From Pollutibacter sp044353505 (lineage in GTDB: Bacteria; Bacteroidota; Bacteroidia; Chitinophagales; Chitinophagaceae), in the NCBI GenBank assembly GCA_044353505.1, contig JBILBU010000049.1:1-11560 (forward strand): 11,560 nt of DNA, read 5' to 3'. Made by a program: the position numbers and the translations under genes. Positions 7,098 to 11,560 of the stretch are shown here, piece after piece. Position 1 is the stretch's first letter. Each line of letters opens with the position of its first letter. Under the pieces are notes generated by a model. The model had not been told where the DNA came from. It worked only from the letters and a program-made list of their open reading frames with translations, and did no database searches.

Positions 7098-7166
7098 CAG
7101 CTTTAAAGAGGTTCACAGCGATGTGCGCCTTTTTTTTTATCACCGGTGCTGACCGAAGCGTCTGCA
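7078..7166 (+). repeat. tRNA-tail repeat, unit 1 (overlaps the genuine tRNA 3' end)
   Basis: This 89-bp unit starts at the T loop of the tRNA (TTCGATCCCGG) and includes the rest of the tRNA, the linker CAGCTTTAA, a terminator hairpin and the spacer ACCGGTGCTGACCGAAGCG. Unit 2 repeats all of it. Compared with unit 2 it lacks 34 bp between two GAC trinucleotides, and has two more T and one more A; those differences account exactly for 89 versus 120 bp. Confidence 0.9.
7105..7138 (+). terminator. Terminator of the tRNA-Ala transcript
   Basis: The stem GG-tt-CACA, GNRA-type loop GCGA (7118-7121), then TGTG-cg-CC leads into a run of nine T (7130-7138). The upstream AAAG can extend pairing into the T-run. 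The stem is short with an internal loop, but the T-run and position just after the tRNA support a terminator. Confidence 0.6.
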
Positions 7167-7286
7167 TTCGATCCCGGTATTCTCCACAGCTTTAAGAGGT
7201 TTACAGCGATGTGCGCCTTTTTTTATTACCGGTGCTGACGATCCCGACAAAGTCGGGATGTCAGCATGCAGACCGAAGCGTCTGCA
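7167..7286 (+). repeat. tRNA-tail repeat, unit 2
   Basis: This 120-bp unit begins with the 20 bases that form the T loop to discriminator base of the tRNA, unchanged. The tail CAGCTTTAAGAGG, a second hairpin (TACA-gcga-TGTG) with seven T at 7218-7224, and the double hairpin at 7233-7286 follow. The upstream half of a tRNA is missing, so this is not a functional tRNA gene. Confidence 0.9.
7233..7286. repeat. Double-hairpin element inside the tRNA-tail array
   Basis: Two near-perfect palindromes stand side by side. The first pairs TGCTGAC (7233-7239) plus ATCCCGAC (7241-7248) with GTCGGGAT (7252-7259) plus GTCAGCA (7260-7266), around an AAA loop with one bulged G: 15 bp. The second pairs TGCAGAC (7267-7273) with GTCTGCA (7280-7286) around CGAAGC: 7 bp. 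The layout is like REP/BIME-type extragenic elements. Unit 1 keeps only the outer edges. Confidence 0.75.
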
Positions 7287-7361
7287 TTCGATCCCGGTAT
7301 TCTCCACAGCTTTAAGAGGTTCACAGAAATGTGGGCCTTTTTCTATTTAACACCGGTGTGA
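7287..7361 (+). repeat. tRNA-tail repeat, unit 3
   Basis: The first 20 bases again match the tRNA 3' end exactly, followed by CAGCTTTAAGAGG and a hairpin CACA-gaaa-TGTG with five T (7338-7342). The loop changed from GCGA to GAAA, both GNRA tetraloops. The spacer then diverges but keeps the palindrome ACACCGGTGT (7350-7359). Confidence 0.85.
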
Positions 7362-7414
7362 TAACCCGCTATTCTCCGAAGCTTTAGGAGGTTCACAATG
7401 ACGTGGGCTTTTTT
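7362..7414 (+). repeat. tRNA-tail repeat, unit 4 (degenerate)
   Basis: A diverged copy: ACCCGCTATTCTCCG aligns with the tRNA end with several changes, then AAGCTTTAGGAGGTTCACA continues the shared tail. Its hairpin (CACA-atga-CGTG) has one mismatch and is followed by six T (7409-7414). It is the copy farthest from the tRNA and the most changed. Confidence 0.75.
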
Positions 7415-7419
7415 ATGCA

Positions 7420-7461
7420 CTATTGATAAAATGATTAAATCCCCAATCATTTTATCAATAG
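7420..7461. repeat. Perfect 17-bp inverted repeat
   Basis: Arms at 7420-7436 and 7445-7461 (beginning CTATTGATAAAATGATT) are exact reverse complements around the 8-base loop AAATCCCC. The stem is AT-rich and no T-run follows on either strand. It closes the tRNA-tail array. The rest, 7462-7560, is AT-rich with nothing recognisable. The role is unknown: an operator, a relic of a small mobile element, or a terminator. Confidence 0.7.
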
Positions 7462-7560
7462 AATATCATTGGTTAGCCACTGGAAAAATATTATTATAAA
7501 TAGTATATCCCAATCAATAACTGACCAAAATCATACAAGAAATTAACCGCTGCTATTTTC

Positions 7561-7586
7561 TTGAGTTACCGATAGGAATAAGTTTG
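7561..7586 (+). promoter_or_regulatory. Promoter for the PepSY-like protein gene
   Basis: TAAGTTTG at 7579-7586 is a perfect TAnnTTTG -7 element. A TTG at 7561-7563 lies 15 bases upstream, shorter than the usual 19-20, so the -33 assignment is weak. The transcript would start about 40 bases before the ATG at 7633. Confidence 0.5.
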
Positions 7587-7632
7587 TTTAGAATCTACTA
7601 AATAAACAGTAGGTAAAAATAAAATTATACGT

Positions 7633-8145
7633 ATGAAACAAACTAAAGTTCTACTCATCATTGCCCTGACACTCTTTGCATTCAACTTCAATTCGTTTAG
7701 CCAAGAAACACTCCCAGAGGTAACTGTGGTCAGCATGAATTATAAATACCTAAAATCTGTTAGCGATAGTTCGGCAGCCCAACCAGTAAGATTACTAGAA
7801 CGAAGGGCAGCAACCTATGATATTAAAAAATCCGATTTCTATGAAGAGGAATATGACAACTACTTTGTATCCTTTTATATCCCAGAAGGAGAAATTTTGG
7901 CCTTTTACGACAAAGATGGTAAAATAACGAGCACAGCAGAGAAATACAAGAACGTCAAACTTCCGGCTGAGGTAAGGAAATCAATCGCAGAAAGATACCC
8001 AAATTGGTCAATCGCAAAAGATGTTTATGTTGTTAACTATTACGCAAAAGACAACTCTTCAAAAAAAACATACAAAATGTTGTTGGAAAATGGAAGCACC
8101 AGATTAAGGGTTAAGACCAATGACAAGGGAGAATTCATAAACTAG
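7633..8145 (+). CDS. Secreted PepSY-like small protein
   Basis: This 170-residue protein has a clear Sec signal peptide: MKQTK, a hydrophobic core VLLIIALTLFAF, then a likely cut after NSFSQ near residue 23-24. There is no lipobox cysteine, so it is predicted periplasmic or secreted. The mature part holds DFYEEEYDNYFVSFYIPEGE and then LPAEVRKSIAERYPNWSIAKD (about 116-136), followed by YKMLLENGSTRLRVKTNDKGEF. This is the pattern of PepSY-like beta-lactamase-inhibitor-type domains common in Bacteroidota: a helix ending in Y/F-P, then strands ending in D-x-x-G-x-F. The function is unknown. From memory, close relatives are sometimes labelled nicotinate-nucleotide adenylyltransferase, which nothing in this sequence supports. 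It is a single-gene unit with its own promoter and a strong terminator. Confidence 0.8.
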   Translation: MKQTKVLLIIALTLFAFNFNSFSQETLPEVTVVSMNYKYLKSVSDSSAAQPVRLLERRAATYDIKKSDFYEEEYDNYFVSFYIPEGEILAFYDKDGKITSTAEKYKNVKLPAEVRKSIAERYPNWSIAKDVYVVNYYAKDNSSKKTYKMLLENGSTRLRVKTNDKGEFIN

Positions 8146-8159
8146 AAATACCAAAAAAC

Positions 8160-8207
8160 ATAAAAGCGAACAACCCAATTTTAGTTTACGGGGTTGTTCG
8201 CTTTTAT
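8160..8207. terminator. Strong bidirectional terminator between convergent genes
   Basis: Perfect 17-bp arms (8160-8176, containing AAAAGCGAACAACCC, and 8191-8207) enclose a 14-base loop. The GC-rich core is flanked by A-runs on the left and T-runs on the right, so it should terminate transcripts from both sides: the PepSY-like gene on the plus strand and the GH20 gene on the minus strand. Confidence 0.9.
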
Positions 8208-8224
8208 ATGAGTCGCAGTTATAT

Positions 8225-10597
8225 CTATTCTACTACCAGCTCATCAACAAATAACCAGGCAGGATAACCCTCTCCTGGATTGCTTTTTGAAATTATTCCG
8301 TGGTTCTTTGCCACCACTTTCAAATGACTGAACCTTGTTTTCTTGAATTGATACTGTTTAATCTGCACTGCACCCTCACCAGTATGAACGACAGTACCTA
8401 CCAAAATCTCAGAAAAAGTTTTTCCATCTGTCGAACCAAAGATCTTGATTTCAGAAGGTGGATAAACCCAGCTTGATGTATTGTTGTAAAATCTAAGAGA
8501 TAGTGAACTTGCGTCTGTCTGCTCCTTGAAATGGATGGTTGCATTAAAATCTTTTCCATTCCAGCCAAGCCATTCATTATCATTATAACGATTGCTGCTG
8601 CCCATGATGCCGTTGACTACCCCCTCAGGTCCACCCTTAGTGTAAGCATCTGCAGGCGGATTAATAAAACTGATTTCCTGCCCGGTTGCTTTGTTGATGT
8701 TAAAATTAGCTGTTGCGCGATCAACTACCTCTCCTTCAACCTGAACCGTTGCTTCAAGCCTTGTTGATGAAGCAATTACAAATGGTTCAGTATACACTTT
8801 AGTTTCAACCTGGCCTTGTTTATTAATATAGCTGTAGTTGACTTTATTCTTTGCTGGAACACCTGCAATACTAACACGTATCGCGTTCTGCCCAGATATA
8901 TACTTACTCTGAAGCGAAATGTCATAAACGTGTCTGGAGTAATTGACTCCCCGTTGATCAAGTCGCTTTAAAAAAGGAATCAGTCGCTCTGTAAAGTCCT
9001 CAAATCCAGGCTTGGTCTTACTCCAACCAACTTCAGCAAGCGCAACGGCCCTGGGAAATAACATGTACTCTGCAAGGGCAGTCGATTTAACATACTCACT
9101 CCACAGATTTCCCTGCACGCCCATAATATATTTTCGCTGTGCAGTGTCCAGCTCCGCAGGAATTGGATCATAACCATACACACGCTTCAAAGGAAGAAAT
9201 CCGCCCCAAGCAATAGAGTCTGTCGGATCTTCAGATTGATAAAAATTTAGATAGCAAAATCCATCAGGCGACATGATCACATCATGCCCCTGCTTGGCAG
9301 ACTCAATCCCTCCGGAAGTTCCGCGCCAGCTCATGACGGCTGCATTGGGGGCCAATCCACCTTCCAGTATTTCATCCCATCCAATAATATTCCTGCCCCT
9401 ATTATTGATATGCTTTTCTATTCGCTGGATAAAATAACTCTGCAAACCATGCTCGTCCTTGAGATTATTTTTCTTTATCAACTCCTGACAAAGAGCTGAT
9501 CGTTTCCAAAAATCTTTCGGGCACTCATCCCCGCCAATATGAATGTATGGCGAAGGAAATAAATCAATCACCTCATCGAGCACATCCTCCATGAATTGAA
9601 AGGTGTATTCAGATGGACAAAGCACATCGCTAAAAACACCCCAGCTCTCCTGCACAATTTTTGTTCCAGGAGTCTTCACTTTTTCCAACGCCGTTCTTGA
9701 ATGCATTGACTCAGCAGCGTAGGAAGATTCATCAGGAAAACAACTGAGCGCGGGATAAGCCGCTATGGCAGCACTGCTGTGCCCCGGCAATTCTATCTCG
9801 GGTACAATATTGACATATTTTTTTGCTGCATAGGCAACAAGTTCTTTGATCTCCGCTTGAGTGTAATAGCCTTTGTACTCAATATTGTCATTTCCCTTAC
9901 CAGGAAACTTATCCTGAAGTGTGCCGCTTCTTACCCCACCTACAGCAGTGAGCCTTGGATACTTTTTAATTTCAATCCTCCAACCCTGATCATCTGTCAG
10001 ATGAAGATGAAGGTTGTTCATCTTTTGCATGGCCATCAGATCAATGAGGCGTTTTAAAAAATCAAGTGGCATGAAATGACGTGAAACATCAAGCATCAAT
10101 CCCCGATACCTAAAAGCAGGGGCATCTTTGATAAACACTACCGGAACCTTCCATTGATTAATTGCTGATCTAGACTCCCCTTCTATTTCTGCTGGAAGCA
10201 ACTGCAGTAACGATTGCACTGCATAAAAAACACCCACTGCATCTTTGGCCTTAATCTCAATAGACGCGGGCAATACTGCTAATAAATAGCCGCCATCTGC
10301 TGCAATCTCTGTCGATAAACTCACCTGAATGAAATTACGAACCGGCTTGCCAACAGATTGCTTAAGCGCTATGCCAGCAGCAGAAGCCAATTTATCAACC
10401 AATGGCTGAATCGAAACCTTATTGGCTTGCGCATCCTGTGGATAATACACTGACGTGTTGGAATTAAATATAAAATAGCCCTTTCCCATGATGATTTCAT
10501 TTGGCTGAGGGATGATTCCTGACGACTGGGAATAGAGACTTCCCTGACCAATAGCAAATATCATGGCCAAGGAGACAATCATTGCCTTAAACTTCAT
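8225..10597 (-). CDS. Secreted GH20 beta-N-acetylhexosaminidase with discoidin-like C-terminus
   Basis: This 790-residue exo-enzyme removes terminal beta-linked GlcNAc/GalNAc from glycans or chitooligosaccharides by substrate-assisted catalysis. A signal peptide (MKFKAMIVSLAMIFAIGQG, cut near SLYSQ, about residue 24) sends it to the periplasm or outside. Domains in order: GH20b-type domain, about 25-157; catalytic barrel, about 160-527; an Ig-like chitobiase C-terminal segment, about 555-635; and a discoidin/F5-8C-like domain, about 640-790, which may bind sugar. Key residues: substrate-binding R165 (FRYRGLMLD), the catalytic pair D357-E358 in HIGGDECPK, and pocket tryptophans W408 (IGWDEILEG), W424 (MSWRG) and W499 (GNLWSE). 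The ATG at 10597 lies 45 bases after the PhyH gene; no good promoter is seen between them, so co-transcription is likely. No SusCD pair or sulfatase is visible in the window. Confidence 0.96.
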   Translation of the reverse strand: MKFKAMIVSLAMIFAIGQGSLYSQSSGIIPQPNEIIMGKGYFIFNSNTSVYYPQDAQANKVSIQPLVDKLASAAGIALKQSVGKPVRNFIQVSLSTEIAADGGYLLAVLPASIEIKAKDAVGVFYAVQSLLQLLPAEIEGESRSAINQWKVPVVFIKDAPAFRYRGLMLDVSRHFMPLDFLKRLIDLMAMQKMNNLHLHLTDDQGWRIEIKKYPRLTAVGGVRSGTLQDKFPGKGNDNIEYKGYYTQAEIKELVAYAAKKYVNIVPEIELPGHSSAAIAAYPALSCFPDESSYAAESMHSRTALEKVKTPGTKIVQESWGVFSDVLCPSEYTFQFMEDVLDEVIDLFPSPYIHIGGDECPKDFWKRSALCQELIKKNNLKDEHGLQSYFIQRIEKHINNRGRNIIGWDEILEGGLAPNAAVMSWRGTSGGIESAKQGHDVIMSPDGFCYLNFYQSEDPTDSIAWGGFLPLKRVYGYDPIPAELDTAQRKYIMGVQGNLWSEYVKSTALAEYMLFPRAVALAEVGWSKTKPGFEDFTERLIPFLKRLDQRGVNYSRHVYDISLQSKYISGQNAIRVSIAGVPAKNKVNYSYINKQGQVETKVYTEPFVIASSTRLEATVQVEGEVVDRATANFNINKATGQEISFINPPADAYTKGGPEGVVNGIMGSSNRYNDNEWLGWNGKDFNATIHFKEQTDASSLSLRFYNNTSSWVYPPSEIKIFGSTDGKTFSEILVGTVVHTGEGAVQIKQYQFKKTRFSHLKVVAKNHGIISKSNPGEGYPAWLFVDELVVE

Positions 10598-10642
10598 AAG
10601 CAGGTATAATCAAAATGAATAAACGGTATGCCTTATGACATA

Positions 10643-11473
10643 CTATACAGCAGCGTAGATCACAGGGTTTAATGGCGAGTCAACCAACGCACCTACTTGA
10701 ACCCCTGGACACCAGGTATCCCAATCGGCTTGTTGATTTTTATTTTCAGGTGCCTTAAGCGTCATGTCCTTGTCCATATAAATCATGGTCATCACCTTGC
10801 GCATTTTATCTGTAAGGTTTGGCCCGGCCCTGTGGTATAACCAACCAGTATGAAAGCTCACCTCGCCAAGAGAAAATGGTGCAACCGAATGGGTAAAGCC
10901 AGAGCTTTTCAAGAGCTGCTCAAGCAATTCCTGGCTTTCATCACTGATTGCCTTGTCCCTGCCATCCGTAAGCTTAAAGCTGCTGGCACTAAATTCAAGT
11001 GGCCCAAATTCGAGTGGAGTTTCCTGCAATGGGATCCACGCTGTAACTGTTTTTGGACTAGCCAATGGCCAATAATATTGATCAGCATGCCATGGGGTAT
11101 GGCCACCGCTGGGCTCTTTGTATAAAGCCTGATCATGGTATAAGCGCACTCCAGAAACCTCAAGCAGATCAGCGGCAATTTGCCCGAGTCGCTTGCTAAA
11201 GACAATCTGCTTTACAGCTTCTGAGTTCCTCCAAATATTCATAATCTGAAGAAAGGCTTTGCCGTATGTATCCCTATCCTTCATGGCCAAATGCTGCGTA
11301 TTGAGTCGGCTTACTTCCTCAGAAATAATTTCGTCCATCGCTGCAATCACTTCTTTTGATAGTACATTGGCAATCTTGATATATCCATTCTCTTTAAAAA
11401 AACTAATCTGCTCAGCAGTGATGTCAAATGGAGCATTCAGTTCATCAAGAACAGCTTGTGAAATCGTTTTCAT
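10643..11473 (-). CDS. PhyH-family Fe(II)/2-oxoglutarate dioxygenase
   Basis: This 276-residue protein of the phytanoyl-CoA dioxygenase family hydroxylates an unknown small substrate using Fe(II), O2 and 2-oxoglutarate. The iron-binding triad is H129-x-D131 (HTPWHADQYYWPL) and, downstream, H214 (GWLYHRAGPN). R225 (KMRKVMTMIY) probably binds 2-oxoglutarate. The stretch TVTAWIPLQETPLEFGPLEF is the usual strand after the first motif. There is no signal peptide, so it is cytosolic. It is followed 45 bases later by the secreted GH20 gene. PhyH-family enzymes act on lipids, antibiotics, ectoine and phosphonates (PhnY), so family membership alone does not give the substrate. A link to the PhnZ-like enzyme 6.5 kb away is possible but unsupported by position. 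Confidence 0.88.
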   Translation of the reverse strand: MKTISQAVLDELNAPFDITAEQISFFKENGYIKIANVLSKEVIAAMDEIISEEVSRLNTQHLAMKDRDTYGKAFLQIMNIWRNSEAVKQIVFSKRLGQIAADLLEVSGVRLYHDQALYKEPSGGHTPWHADQYYWPLASPKTVTAWIPLQETPLEFGPLEFSASSFKLTDGRDKAISDESQELLEQLLKSSGFTHSVAPFSLGEVSFHTGWLYHRAGPNLTDKMRKVMTMIYMDKDMTLKAPENKNQQADWDTWCPGVQVGALVDSPLNPVIYAAV

Positions 11474-11502
11474 GATTGGTAATAATTTGATTAAAAATAA
11501 TG

Positions 11503-11533
11503 CAAAGCATAGACAGAAACAAGTCCTGTCAAA
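11503..11533 (-). promoter_or_regulatory. Possible promoter of the PhyH-GH20 unit
   Basis: On the minus strand TTTG (plus strand 11530-11533) is followed after about 18 bases by TATGCTTTG (plus strand 11503-11511), which resembles TAnnTTTG with one extra base. It would start transcription some 20-25 bases before the ATG at 11473. The match is imperfect and this is a weak call. Confidence 0.3.
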
Positions 11534-11560
11534 CTAAAAAACTTGAACAACTCAGTTATC

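Noticed and set aside
7150..7310. Additional tRNA genes in units 2 and 3
   Set aside because: Only the T loop onward is present. There is no matching 5' acceptor strand, D arm, anticodon arm or 5' half of the T stem.
7078..7414. CRISPR array
   Set aside because: The repeats are tRNA 3' ends with terminators, spaced irregularly (89, 120 and 72 bp), and the intervals are themselves related sequences. No cas gene is near.
7078..7461. Complete integrative element bounded by the tRNA-tail copies
   Set aside because: The intervals are far too short for an integrase or cargo and contain no open frame. At most these are remnants.
8531..10057. Open frames on the plus strand opposite the GH20 gene
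   Set aside because: They have no family-like motifs or plausible starts, and they lie entirely opposite a secure, fully conserved enzyme gene.

Overview
The window looks like a chromosomal segment of a member of the Bacteroidota. The clues are signal peptides ending in S-x-Q, weak or absent Shine-Dalgarno sequences, several promoters of the TTG / TAnnTTTG type, a moderately AT-rich base composition, and the families present (sufS-sufE-DUF59, DUF5690, the PepSY-like secreted protein, GH20 with a discoidin-like tail). I cannot fix the genus.

Layout. (1) 1-1955, plus strand: the tail of a SUF iron-sulfur operon, with sufS (5' end outside the window), sufE immediately abutting it, and a short DUF59/SufT protein. 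A small inverted repeat follows. (2) 2005-2757, minus: a TauE/SafE permease, convergent with the suf operon, with its own recognisable promoter. (3) 2943-6584, minus: a tight four-gene operon read as organophosphonate use. In transcription order it holds a DUF5690 MFS-like transporter (GTG start), an FAD amine oxidase of the phosphonate-linked type (11-bp overlap), a PhnZ-like HD-domain di-iron oxygenase, and a phosphonatase-like HAD hydrolase. (4) 6585-7632: a gene-poor stretch with one tRNA-Ala(GGC), a strong promoter in front of it, and behind it an unusual array of four tandem copies of the tRNA 3' tail plus terminator. One copy interval carries a double hairpin, and a perfect 17-bp inverted repeat closes the region. 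(5) 7633-8145, plus: a small secreted PepSY-like protein, ending at a strong bidirectional terminator. (6) 8225-11473, minus: a PhyH-family Fe(II)/2-oxoglutarate dioxygenase followed by a secreted four-domain GH20 beta-N-acetylhexosaminidase.

How the genes work together. SufS takes sulfur from cysteine and hands it to SufE for Fe-S cluster assembly, with the DUF59 protein as a maturation factor. In the phosphonate operon the transporter would import an aminophosphonate and the FAD enzyme would deaminate it oxidatively. Two different C-P cleaving enzymes (PhnZ-like oxidative, HAD hydrolytic) would then release phosphate. Neither the PhnW transaminase nor an operon-encoded PhnY hydroxylase is seen, which makes the pathway non-canonical. 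GH20 would trim terminal GlcNAc/GalNAc residues in the periplasm or outside the cell.

The two most interesting items are the tRNA-tail repeat array (7078-7414) and the dual-chemistry phosphonate operon.
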